This document shows positions 1-9,400 of a stretch of 64,000 bases of DNA, piece after piece. The position numbers were made by a program, and so were the translations under genes. The notes below the pieces were generated by a model that saw only the letters and a program-made list of their open reading frames with translations, was not told where the DNA came from and did not search any database. Origin of the DNA: Acidobacteriota bacterium. GTDB lineage: Bacteria > Acidobacteriota > Terriglobia > Bryobacterales > Bryobacteraceae. The stretch is from contig JAFKEE010000016.1 in NCBI GenBank assembly GCA_017307505.1, positions 558,001 through 622,000 on the forward strand, in the 5' to 3' direction. The number at the start of each line of letters is the position of its first letter. Positions within the stretch are counted from its first letter, which is position 1.

Positions 1-345
1 CCGCAAGAAGGCAACGTACGTGGGAGAAGTCGTAATTGGATCGGGTTCTCCTGTACTTTTCGAACTGCGGGTCAGCGCGGCGTTGATAGACGATCCGATT
101 TTGGTGAGCTTCTGACCGATGCTGGATATGAAGTGCCCGAGCACGTAGGCTAGAGCCACGAGCGCCCAGTCTAGTCCATGAGAGAAGCTGGAAGGCCACT
201 TCCCAGGCATCGCTGGCACTCCAAACAATAGGGTCCATCCCGCTATTAGTAGCCCACCAGGGATGATGGAGCCTATGATGTCCAGAAAGAAACGTTCGAC
301 TGTAGTGACCAGGTCGCCGGCTTTGGGGCTTTTATCGTCCGCCAT
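1..345 (-). CDS. Small membrane protein, partial (C-terminus beyond left edge)
   Basis: An open frame on the minus strand starts at ATG 345-343 (protein begins MADDKSPKAGDLV) and runs without a stop off the left edge, giving 115 visible residues. Two hydrophobic stretches are visible, roughly residues 20-45 (FFLDIIGSIIPGG...) and 60-85 (LDWALVALAYVLGHFI), followed by a Ser/Thr-rich polar region. It lies 129 bp downstream of the receiver-domain gene in the same direction, so it may be the last visible gene of the same operon. I do not recognise the family. Its position after a kinase/receiver pair in a defence locus makes a membrane effector conceivable, but that is inference only. Confidence 0.6.
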   Translation of the reverse strand, partial: MADDKSPKAGDLVTTVERFFLDIIGSIIPGGLLIAGWTLLFGVPAMPGKWPSSFSHGLDWALVALAYVLGHFISSIGQKLTKIGSSINAALTRSSKSTGEPDPITTSPTYVAFLR

Positions 346-474
346 CGTGAGCCTTCATCCTACTTCGTTCTCGATGTTGTCGTCTCGGTCAATTCGGCAA
401 TTTCCTTATCGAAAAGCCACTAGGCTTCGATGGAATGATGGAATCGCCATCCAGGATCGTACTGTCGGTTGGAG

Positions 475-2448
475 CTAACTAACGTCGCCCACCGACAGAA
501 GAATTCCGGCTTTGTAAAGTTCCCCACTGGTCACCTGACGGTTTTCCGCTTCAACGAAGGACTTGTTCCCCACCCAGCCGATAGTCCTGATCTTTGCCTG
601 CGCTCCCTCACCCGTCAATGCGCCGGTTGGCGACGGAATGTCCTTCCAGCTCGTTGCGTTCGAGCTTGGCAAGACCACTCCACGTTCAAGTGCGAGGAGC
701 AAATCGCCACAACTTCGCAGATAGTCGAGAGCTGCGCGAGCTTTTTCATGAACGGAGGCAAGGTCGACCTGTTCAATCTCTTGGCATATCGCATCGCAGG
801 CGGGCTCGGACAGAACGAGCATTGTGGCATCGCTATCATCGACTCTGCCAACAAAACGAACGCCACCCGTCTGATCAAGCAGAGGTATATTCAAGCGCCG
901 GGGCCGCTTTTCTAGATCTGGGACGTAAACATCGACTGACAGCTTAAATGTCGCCGGCATCGGCACCGCCAGGCCAACACGTCCAAGGTCAGACAAAAGC
1001 TTCTGTTGCAGCTCCAGCGCAGGCGACTCGCGAAGACGGGCGGCAAGAGTGAGCCCCCGGGGATCTTCGAGAATCACATCCAACTCGGCGTGTGAAATAG
1101 TCTCGATATGCTTGAGGTCCCACTTGATCCAGAACGATTCGCCGTTTGACATACGCATTACCGGCGTCCGGATCGGGTCATCGTTGTAGGTCCATGCTGT
1201 CGGACTGAAAGCACGCACCTCACCAACGAGCAAAATTATGCGCTTGGCACCTTGACGCTGCAAGTCGCAGGCGGGCGACATTACGGCGACTACCTGATTG
1301 CGCCCTATAGCTGACAGCGGCCCCTTGAAATCTGCGGGTTCTCCCTCGGCCGGCGGATTCCGCTGTTTGCGCCAAAGCAAGTCTCCGAATGCAACTTTGC
1401 TCTCCTGCGAGCCCGGCAGCCGCAGTCGCTGATGGTTCTGAAACAGCGCACAATTGACGAGCTGTTGGAGCTCCTTCGAGCCATCTAAGTAAGGGGGCGG
1501 ATACGCTGATTCGTTAAGCGAATTGAGCCCAATGGCGGCGTCAATGATTGCCGCCTGACTCTCCAGCTCGTACTGGAAAGCCTTATCGAAGACATCAACC
1601 AGGTAACTACCTGTAGAGACACCCTCCGCGTCTAACAGCATCCGTCTGATCTGGGCAATATCGGTCAGATCCAAGCGCCGAATCAGCTCCGACGCGCGCT
1701 CGCTTGCTCGCTGCACGCCCGTTTGCCAGGCATTTAGAAATGCAGACAACTTCAACGAATCCCGGTAGTGATACGCGAGCCGACTGAGTACACGCTTGAG
1801 TCTAGGGAGGTCCGCCAAATCAGCTTTACTGATAATCCGAAATGCGGATTCGAACAAGCACGCTCGATCGCGGAAATCGGCACGCTTACTTTCGAGTCGA
1901 GGGCTGCGAGACATCAAAATGACAAGGGGCGGCGCTTCGACCCTGGCTGATGAAACGGCGGCTACTCCTTTCACAGCTTGGTCGATGTCATCAGACTGCT
2001 GCGATGATCCCAGAAACAGATCAACAATCAGCAAGTCGACTGAGATCCCCTGACTCGCAAACTTCCGGCCAGCGGTCTCACACTGGAGTCCAAGTCCGAT
2101 CAACTGATCTTTGAGTCCGTTGAGGAACTGAAGATCGGTCTCGGTGTCGTGTCGATAGCGGGAGAAGAGCGGCTCCAGCAGATCGGCTCGAAGCTTGTCC
2201 CCGTGCTGCCAGAGAGCCGCTATGAAGGTGTCTGACTGCCTCAGTCTATCGGCTCGTTCGTTATCATAGCCGGGGTAGATCCCACGCAGCACTTCGAGAT
2301 CAGGCTCTTCCAGATCCTCAAAGAACTGGGTCCATTCGCCTTCTTCGATCAGCAGATCTACTGCTGTCGGCACGGCGTCAAAAGCATCATCGACAACTAG
2401 AACCCTGCGGATCTGTTGTTTTTCGAGGAGTGTAGCGAGCTCGCTCAT
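475..2448 (-). CDS. Receiver-domain protein with a long insertion and large unknown C-terminal region
   Basis: The 657-residue protein has a response-regulator-like N-terminal half. There is an acidic pair D20-D21 after a hydrophobic strand (RRVLVVDD), a candidate phospho-acceptor D143 (DLLIVDLFLG), a switch serine S180 (LVILMSRS) and a conserved lysine K208 (RIISKAD). The spacing between the acidic pair and D143 is about 120 residues, against about 30-40 in ordinary receivers, so the domain carries a large insertion. The remaining 440 residues match no output domain I know; no DNA-binding motif is evident. Its ATG overlaps the TGA of the upstream Hsp90-like kinase (ATGA, 2445-2448), so the two are translationally coupled and probably form a phosphorelay pair. 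It is the penultimate gene of the phosphorothioation locus. Confidence 0.8.
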   Translation of the reverse strand: MSELATLLEKQQIRRVLVVDDAFDAVPTAVDLLIEEGEWTQFFEDLEEPDLEVLRGIYPGYDNERADRLRQSDTFIAALWQHGDKLRADLLEPLFSRYRHDTETDLQFLNGLKDQLIGLGLQCETAGRKFASQGISVDLLIVDLFLGSSQQSDDIDQAVKGVAAVSSARVEAPPLVILMSRSPRLESKRADFRDRACLFESAFRIISKADLADLPRLKRVLSRLAYHYRDSLKLSAFLNAWQTGVQRASERASELIRRLDLTDIAQIRRMLLDAEGVSTGSYLVDVFDKAFQYELESQAAIIDAAIGLNSLNESAYPPPYLDGSKELQQLVNCALFQNHQRLRLPGSQESKVAFGDLLWRKQRNPPAEGEPADFKGPLSAIGRNQVVAVMSPACDLQRQGAKRIILLVGEVRAFSPTAWTYNDDPIRTPVMRMSNGESFWIKWDLKHIETISHAELDVILEDPRGLTLAARLRESPALELQQKLLSDLGRVGLAVPMPATFKLSVDVYVPDLEKRPRRLNIPLLDQTGGVRFVGRVDDSDATMLVLSEPACDAICQEIEQVDLASVHEKARAALDYLRSCGDLLLALERGVVLPSSNATSWKDIPSPTGALTGEGAQAKIRTIGWVGNKSFVEAENRQVTSGELYKAGILLSVGDVS

Positions 2449-4838
2449 TTTGCGCTCGTGCTTTCCGGCAACTCCAACGTAAAGCGATGCAGTCTGCCCG
2501 TCCCATGATCGATGTGATCATCCAGTGTGAGAGAGCCCCCGTTGTATTCTGCGCACTCACGTGCGATGAACAGGCCAAGGCCGCGACGTTTCGCCTTTTC
2601 CTTGAGTGAAAAGAATGCCCTGAAAATCTTGTCTCGATTTTCTGGAGCGATGCCCGTCCCATTGTCCTCGTAGATCAGAGTCGGAGGACTGCCGTGCATC
2701 GAAATGCGAATCTTGGGTGAGAAGTTAGGATGGCGGGTCTTGCGCATGGCGAGCCAATATACAGAATTGGAGATAAGGTTCTCAACGACCTGGACGATCA
2801 TTCCCTTAACGGCGCGCACTCTGATGGGAGTAGCTGGCAAATCAGGTGACACAATGATGGATTCGCGCTGAAATTGCCCCACGTGGCCTTCAAGTATTTC
2901 GGTGACAACATCCTGAAGATTGAATAGTTCTGCGCGTTGCCTCCCCGACACGCTGAGAGGATCGAGAATTCGAACCCTTTTGGAAAGGCTCTTCATCTCC
3001 GCCCGCAAAGATTCTAACCGCGCTCGAACTTCCTCTGGAACTTTCTTGTTCCTCAACGCCTCAAGATTCTCGAGTGCGTTCTCGGCTGCCCGAGCGAGTT
3101 CATGTGCAACTACTTCAACCATCAGCCCTACGCCAGCCATCTCGATCATCTGCCGGCTTTCGTCTTCCACTTCCGCGATCCTTTGTCGGGCGCGTTCTGC
3201 AAATTCCGAAAACTCCAAAAGGGTCTGCTGAAGGTCGTCTACCGTCTCCCTCGCTTTGTCTTCACGGGCCACACTGCGAAGTGTCTTGATCGCGTCCTTC
3301 GCGCGCTTCTCCAGGCTCGCGACTTCAGACTTCGCTTCCGTGAGGTCGATTTTCTGCTGTTTGTACTGACGCTCTACATTCTTGAAGAACGGGAACAATA
3401 GATCTTGCATGACGTACTGCATTATTCCCACCAGTACTTGCTGTTCGGGAGTTTCCCGTAACCCTTCTCTGTTCGTTTGGTCGATTAGTTGGGGATTCGC
3501 CGCTCTGGCGATCTCGACACGCCCAATAAACTGCGTCTTGTTGAGCGTATAGCCCGATCGCCGGAAGGCCTTTCGATCGAGTGCGAGCCAGTCGTCTTCG
3601 TCGTCGCCATAGGGGAAAACACGGAAGCCATCCCGGAATAGCAAGATTCCGGACCAACGTTCCTGAAGTTCGCGGACCGTCTTCATCTCACCGATGCTCT
3701 CTATGGCACCCAAGCGGCGGCGGTTGTACCAGTGCGCCTCGAAGTTGAAGGGTCCAACTGTTACCAGCGCGGTGTCCGGGGCTTGTCCGGAAGGGCCAAC
3801 AAGCACACCTTGCAGATCAGGGGCGGCGAGCACAACCTCGTCAATTTCCTTTGGATGGTCGAAGCCCAGATCAATGGCCTCCAGTCTGCACTTCAACTGT
3901 GGCTGCCCATCAACGATCTCGTAAGTCCCGGTGGCTCGCGCATGAGCGTGACTAATCAGGTCCTCGTTCATCCATGGAATGGTCAGTCGCTTTCCGTTCC
4001 AATACAAAACAATGCGGGGACGCCGCTTCTGGTCGAGGAATGGGTCCGCGATGCGAGCAAAGTCGTATTGCGCCATTCTTTCGAGCCGCTGCCGCGTCCA
4101 GTCTTCGGTGAGATGCGAGATGATGATCCGCGTTCCAGACCACTCTTCATCCGGCTTCGCCGCGCCGCGTTTTGGCAGGATCTTGATGTCATCGATCATC
4201 AAGTTCAGATCATTGAAGGCCGACCAATCGATGTCGAGGACGTTAAAAGCGGTGTCATCCCGACGTGCCGTCTCAACCCGCAAACGATCACCAAGACGCA
4301 TTGCCGAGAGGCGACCAATTCCTTTTTCCCCAAGGAATGGCGATTTCGCCGCTCCTTGTTGGAGTGCTTGCTCAACCTCTCGTTTACGGCTCGGAGTACC
4401 TAGAACTAGGAATGCGTCAGTCAAATCTGCTTTTGACATTCCCGTGCCTGTATCTGCCACTACAATCGTGTTCAGCAGGTAGACTTCTTCCAGAGCGTTG
4501 AGCAACTGAGAAAGAGAGGGAACTTTTCTCAGCGCATTCTGCGCTTTGGAGAGCATCTCTGGGGCCGCATCCGAGTTGAGCGAATTGAGCGCCGCAACCC
4601 GTAGCGAGTCGAGAGACTCTACAGCACGCGCCGTGCGTTGCGTAAGAGCGAGGTAATCGTTCTTTCGCAGGATCACGTTGAATTGGATCTCTACGCCTCG
4701 CTTTGTCTTGGCATCAAAGCCGTTCTTGATCAGCTCATAGAACGCGATGATATCCGAGCTGATCAGTTCGGACCCAAGTTCGAGAACCGTGCGCGCCGTG
4801 ACTCTAAACAAGGCTGTCCAAGCCTCCTGGTCTGGCAA
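2445..4838 (-). CDS. Double GHKL protein: N-terminal Hsp90-like ATPase plus C-terminal histidine kinase
   Basis: About 797 residues. The N-terminal third is an Hsp90/MutL-type ATPase: an N-box (FYELIKNGFDA, about 33-43), a G1-like motif (VVADTGTGMSK, about 126) and a glycine lid (GEKGIGRLSAMRLG, about 170). A coiled-coil region (about 500-600) leads to an H-box-like sequence (VVAHELARAAEN, His about 579) and a second HATPase: N-box NLISNSVYW, G1 YEDNGTGIAPENRDKIF and G2 RRGLGLFIARE. The presence of a plausible phospho-acceptor His and of a coupled receiver gene supports a signalling kinase. The start is uncertain: 4838 is TTG, with a stop just upstream; an in-frame TTG ten residues inside follows an AGGAGG. 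The gene is 105 bp downstream of the methyltransferase gene and overlaps the receiver gene by 4 bp. Confidence 0.82.
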   Translation of the reverse strand: MPDQEAWTALFRVTARTVLELGSELISSDIIAFYELIKNGFDAKTKRGVEIQFNVILRKNDYLALTQRTARAVESLDSLRVAALNSLNSDAAPEMLSKAQNALRKVPSLSQLLNALEEVYLLNTIVVADTGTGMSKADLTDAFLVLGTPSRKREVEQALQQGAAKSPFLGEKGIGRLSAMRLGDRLRVETARRDDTAFNVLDIDWSAFNDLNLMIDDIKILPKRGAAKPDEEWSGTRIIISHLTEDWTRQRLERMAQYDFARIADPFLDQKRRPRIVLYWNGKRLTIPWMNEDLISHAHARATGTYEIVDGQPQLKCRLEAIDLGFDHPKEIDEVVLAAPDLQGVLVGPSGQAPDTALVTVGPFNFEAHWYNRRRLGAIESIGEMKTVRELQERWSGILLFRDGFRVFPYGDDEDDWLALDRKAFRRSGYTLNKTQFIGRVEIARAANPQLIDQTNREGLRETPEQQVLVGIMQYVMQDLLFPFFKNVERQYKQQKIDLTEAKSEVASLEKRAKDAIKTLRSVAREDKARETVDDLQQTLLEFSEFAERARQRIAEVEDESRQMIEMAGVGLMVEVVAHELARAAENALENLEALRNKKVPEEVRARLESLRAEMKSLSKRVRILDPLSVSGRQRAELFNLQDVVTEILEGHVGQFQRESIIVSPDLPATPIRVRAVKGMIVQVVENLISNSVYWLAMRKTRHPNFSPKIRISMHGSPPTLIYEDNGTGIAPENRDKIFRAFFSLKEKAKRRGLGLFIARECAEYNGGSLTLDDHIDHGTGRLHRFTLELPESTSAK

Positions 4839-4943
4839 GACTCGTGGCAGCGGTCACCGACTTCCTGACGAGTAGAAATCGTCGCCTTCTCGCAACTACC
4901 AGTCCGCTGTCAACGTTCATTGAAGTTCGCCCTTTGTGCTGTC

Positions 4944-6389
4944 CTATCGATCATTGGATACATTCCTTATCGAATGGCCAATGATCTCGACGTTCTGTTC
5001 CGACAGCAATTGCTGCCACTGTTGCCGGAAGCCGATCGATGATTGTGACAAGAGCCCTAGGGCCTCTTCCTGTTCGGATAAAGTCGCGAACAGCTCGTAC
5101 AAGGGGTAGACCGGGTCAACCAGGGTTTCCTTACGATGCAGGATGGGAGGGTTCTCAGAGGCGCTGTAATCCCGAATCATATAAGAAGCAGTCGGAAGAT
5201 GCACGCGCACGCTATGCCGCAAACAAGGATGAGCGTCTTGATCGAAGTCCTGGTATTGGAGGAACGAGACCTTGCGTCCATCCAAGGACAACTTCACGAT
5301 GTTGTACTCCACGTCACCAACAACCTGCCTCGCCGCGAAGATGAGCACCCGCAAGAGCGCTGGAAGCAGATCCTCCGACGATGAATGAACGTATAGATCC
5401 GTAGGAAGTCGCTTGCCGATCGGGGCCGCGCCGCAGGCCGCGCGAATTTGCTCCGGGTTCCCCAATTGGAAAAGAAATTCCCGTCCCTCGTCGATTGCCT
5501 TTGTGTATGACCGCCACCAGAGCTTAATGTCCGCGCGAACTTCCGAAGGTAGAGACCCGACCGGTGGCGGACGAATGCCCCTCAAATGAAGCATTGCTAG
5601 GTATGTCAAGATATCGTTCCGCTTCTGAAGCTGCGCTTCTGCCAACCCGCCGGAACCGACCGCGCCGAGAACCAGCCGCTCGATCCTTGAACGGGAACCG
5701 AAACGAATCGCGAGCCGTTCGTACCCCTCAAACTCGGTATCCAGCGGAATCCGTCCTAGCTGCCGGGTGGTGTCGATCAGCGCTTTCCCGTCAGGGTCGC
5801 TGGCAAGTTGCGACAGCCAATCAATTCGTTCCGAACGAACCCGAGTGCGCGACACCCGTGCCAACAAGGCGGATTCTGCCGCCTCATCTTTGAAGACGTA
5901 AGCGATACCCAAGCCCGCCATAAAAGGCTTTCGGCCCAGCGTCACCTCTATGTAATCGCGGAACTCTGCTTGCGTGTATATCTTTTGAAACGATCCGCTG
6001 TTCGTAACGACTCCGTCCGAATAGTCAATCCCGCCGGAGAGAGATTGATCAACTCGAACCGCAACGACCAGCACATGCTTAGCGAGTCCGAATGCAAGCC
6101 GCAGTGTGGTATCCCGCTCGCTAACGTCATCAATAACATTGAGAACATAACCGAGATTGACGCAATCTGCCGGGCAAACATTCGAATTGGACCGGTAATA
6201 TGGGTCCCATCCGTCCGCGTGGACACCCGCCGACCGGAGCAGGTCGATATCCTCGCCGTAGCCGCAGCCGTAATCGAAAAATGTCGCCTCCGGGCCAACG
6301 AATCCATGGTTCAGGGCGAGTGATACAGGCCGAGAATGTGCCAACCGGCGAATCGCCGTTTTGTGCCTCGGAATGGTCATGGTCGCCAT
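4944..6389 (-). CDS. DNA phosphorothioation-associated putative methyltransferase
   Basis: The 481-residue protein opens with IPRHKTAIRR, followed by a Rossmann-type SAM-binding motif I (FFDYGCGYGED, residues 37-47), an acidic motif II region (WDPYYR, about 61) and NLGYVLNVID (78-87). These features, and position after a PT restriction gene, fit the family annotated as DNA phosphorothioation-associated putative methyltransferase. The substrate is unknown. The long C-terminal half (about 200-481) lacks motifs I can name; it contains 'ppPVGSLPSEVRADIKLWW'-like sequence common to the family as I remember it. ATG 6389 follows the stop of sspH by 11 bp; an internal ATG (M4) is also possible. The sequence itself does not show whether it modifies DNA or a protein. 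Confidence 0.78.
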   Translation of the reverse strand: MATMTIPRHKTAIRRLAHSRPVSLALNHGFVGPEATFFDYGCGYGEDIDLLRSAGVHADGWDPYYRSNSNVCPADCVNLGYVLNVIDDVSERDTTLRLAFGLAKHVLVVAVRVDQSLSGGIDYSDGVVTNSGSFQKIYTQAEFRDYIEVTLGRKPFMAGLGIAYVFKDEAAESALLARVSRTRVRSERIDWLSQLASDPDGKALIDTTRQLGRIPLDTEFEGYERLAIRFGSRSRIERLVLGAVGSGGLAEAQLQKRNDILTYLAMLHLRGIRPPPVGSLPSEVRADIKLWWRSYTKAIDEGREFLFQLGNPEQIRAACGAAPIGKRLPTDLYVHSSSEDLLPALLRVLIFAARQVVGDVEYNIVKLSLDGRKVSFLQYQDFDQDAHPCLRHSVRVHLPTASYMIRDYSASENPPILHRKETLVDPVYPLYELFATLSEQEEALGLLSQSSIGFRQQWQQLLSEQNVEIIGHSIRNVSNDR

Positions 6390-6400
6390 ACGCGTAGAGA

Positions 6401-9400
6401 CTATCTCGCTGCATTCCCTTCTTTGGCGCTATCGGCAAGTATTGCAACCGCTCGTGCGAGAAACTCGTTGTCTACATACGGAACCTGACCATACACGATG
6501 TCTGGAACGCCTTCCAGCTTGGCGGCCAGATGACCCTTTCCCAACAGTCGTTCGGCCCCGCGTTCGCCAAGAGCGATCTCGGAGGTCCCTTCGCCATCCA
6601 CCCGAAGCACAAGACGGTTGCCCAGGTTCGCGCGCAATTGCATCGGCATCACGTTCGCATCGGGGCGCTGCGCGGCAAAGACGAGTGAAATACCCGCTGC
6701 ACGCGCTTTGACTCCCAACCGTCCAACAATGTCCGAAACCGCGTGCGCGTAGTCCTCCGTCATCATCCACTCAGCGAACTCGTCGTGGATCACCCAAAGG
6801 AAAGGCAGCCGCTCCGTTGCGTTTGGCTTACGGTTCAGATCGAAAATGTTTGATACCCGGTTCTCCTTGAGGATCGTGTACCGCCGGTTCATCTCGGTCA
6901 CGAGTTCCCCGAGGCTCTCAATGGCGCGATCCTGGTCGTCGATGATCCCGCCCTGAAGATGGGGCAGATTCTCGAATGCAAAATAATCAACGCCAAGCTT
7001 GGGATCGATCACTATGATCTTCGCCTGCTCGGGTGTATTAGTGCAGGCGATACCCAGAATAATGTTCTGCATCAGAACGGACTTGCCACTGCCGGTCGAG
7101 CCTGCAATGAGCGCATGCGGAGCGTTCGAGCGAGGCGACAGGAAGAGAGGCCCGCTATCTTCTTCCTTTAGAGCGATCAGGAGCGTGTCATTTCCGTTTT
7201 CGCAATTCGGACGCCAGTCCTTCCAGACCTCTGGAAGATGCAACACCCGCCTATTTTGCCGCGCGATCGCGATCGCGACGACGCCTGGTTCGGCTCTCAC
7301 CGAAATCACGTTCAGCTTGTGGGTGGTAAGAAACTCGGACCGGCGCCGCAACACTTGTTCGACCGTCAGATTCGAACTTCCCTGAAACTTCAAAAGGGCA
7401 GCGTTGGGGGTCAAGGTACTGCTGAGTAGCTTCGATTGAAGCTGGAATTGCTGGAGTGCGCCTTTGCAGAGAGTCTCGGTCCTCTTCAACCATTCGATTT
7501 CATCTGCCGAATCCTTCGTCCCTCCCTGGTATCCACGGAACAATTCATCCAAACCCGGATGAGACCAAGGCGAAACCGCTAAGGTTTCAACAGGTGCAGG
7601 AGCGGAGTCCAGCTCAACGGCTGTAGCCGCTGGAACTTCGGGCACCGCGGGAACGGGTTCTACGGCCGGCTTAGTGCCGCCGGGGCTCGTGTCTTGCGCT
7701 TCATCACTCCGGTCTCGCTGATTGCGGCGGGTGACGATCTCAATCTGCTCTGACGGAGTACGATACAGTTGCTCTTTCCAGATATCGGTGTCGCTACCCG
7801 CACGGCGGATCGGGGCAGGGTCGGCATCCTTCCAGTAGCTCATCACAAGGTCTCGCAAGCGGCTTCTCGAAAACACCTCCTGATAGGATTGTTCCGCCTC
7901 AGCCACCGCCACCACTTCCGAACCTTCACCCGAGTCGGACGGCCCGGAAATATAGATGTGCGAATATCCCCTCAAGTAGATCCCGCACTTGCCCTCTCGA
8001 ACAGCACGACGCCAAGCAGCCAGATCGATAGGCGCGTTGGCAGGAAACTGAATTCCGTTCAGCATCATATCGGAAAACCGGGCAAGCCACAGTTCACGAT
8101 CCAGACGTTTGGGATTCCCGAACAAGGCGTCGTTGATCCGGCGTACCGTGTCACGAAGCTGCTTCTGCGATTCTTTCCGCTTGGCCGAGAGAGAAGCAAT
8201 GTCAATGTATTTGGACTCCGCGATTACGACGCCGAGGTGAAGTTCACCCTCTGGTGTCTGCTCCGGAGCCAAAGCCAGGATGTCTGCGATCTGCTCTTCG
8301 CGCTGTCCCAGCCACTCTGCATAGTCATCCAGGAAGTACCAGCCGAATCGTCTGCTGGTGCCAACCTCGTGACGAATCAGGTAGCGGCTCAGAACTACCC
8401 CCATCAACTCGCTCGCATTGCGGCCACGTTTCGCGGCCCTGAGCACGATGTCGCCGGAGATATCGTTGGCGTCGTTCAAGAAACGGTCGGTAAGTGCGCG
8501 CGCATCCGCGTCGCTGATGTCCAGATTGAGGTCCTTGATCCGGCCGAGCACCATCGATTTCAGCAAGCTTAGCGGCGCTGTAGAAGAAATAAGGATGTTG
8601 CGGCCCTGCGTAGCGCATTGCTTATAACGGATCACCTTGACGTTCTGATTCAGAAGTTGGCGGCGGTCGAGCAATTCGTCGTAGTTCACCACCCAGTTGC
8701 CGAGGTTGTGAATTTCCTTGAAGATGCTGCCCGTTGTCGGGTCGTGGAAATCCAACTTTCGAGCCGGTAGAAGGCGCTTGGTTCCCTGCTGCTCCCAGTC
8801 CTCGCGCAAGAACGTCGTGATGGCCGTTATAAACGCCCAACCTTCTTTGGTCTGCACGGGACAGCAAAGGTAAGCGACGGACTTCATATCGTCGGTGGGG
8901 GACGGGCGTCGGCGCGCCCATCTCGCGGGCACAAAGGTCTCAATAGCGACCGGCTTGGAAGTCTCCGAATACCAGTCCAGTGCAGCATGCCGTGCGATCA
9001 CGTCTTGCAGAAAGACGATGTCTGCCGGTGGACCATCCTTGGGATCGCTTACAGGAGCCTGATCGGCCATGATGCCGATGCGGAGCCTCGCCATGAAATC
9101 CTTGGTTGCCTCGCTCGTGACAAACGAGTCAACGTCCGCATCGGATGATTCGATAATGCGTTCGTACAATTCCCGCAGCTTCGCACCATCCCGGTGCCGA
9201 AGCACGATCTGACAACGCAGATCATCCTCATCTTCATGTAGCTCCGCCATCCGGTCCACCAGAGCATAGGGAAGGCGGGCGGAATCGCAATTGTAGAGGA
9301 CTACGGAAAGGTTGCCGCGTTCGTGCGGATAGAGTGCAAGGAACCGCTTCGTGAGATCGACGATCAGAGACGAAGTTTCCGAAGGACTTTCATTAGTGTC

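Noticed and set aside
469-915. Plus-strand frame of 148 codons
   Set aside because: Antisense to the receiver-domain gene; no family sequence.
7769-8572. Plus-strand open frame of 267 codons
   Set aside because: Antisense to sspH, no ribosome site and no family motif.
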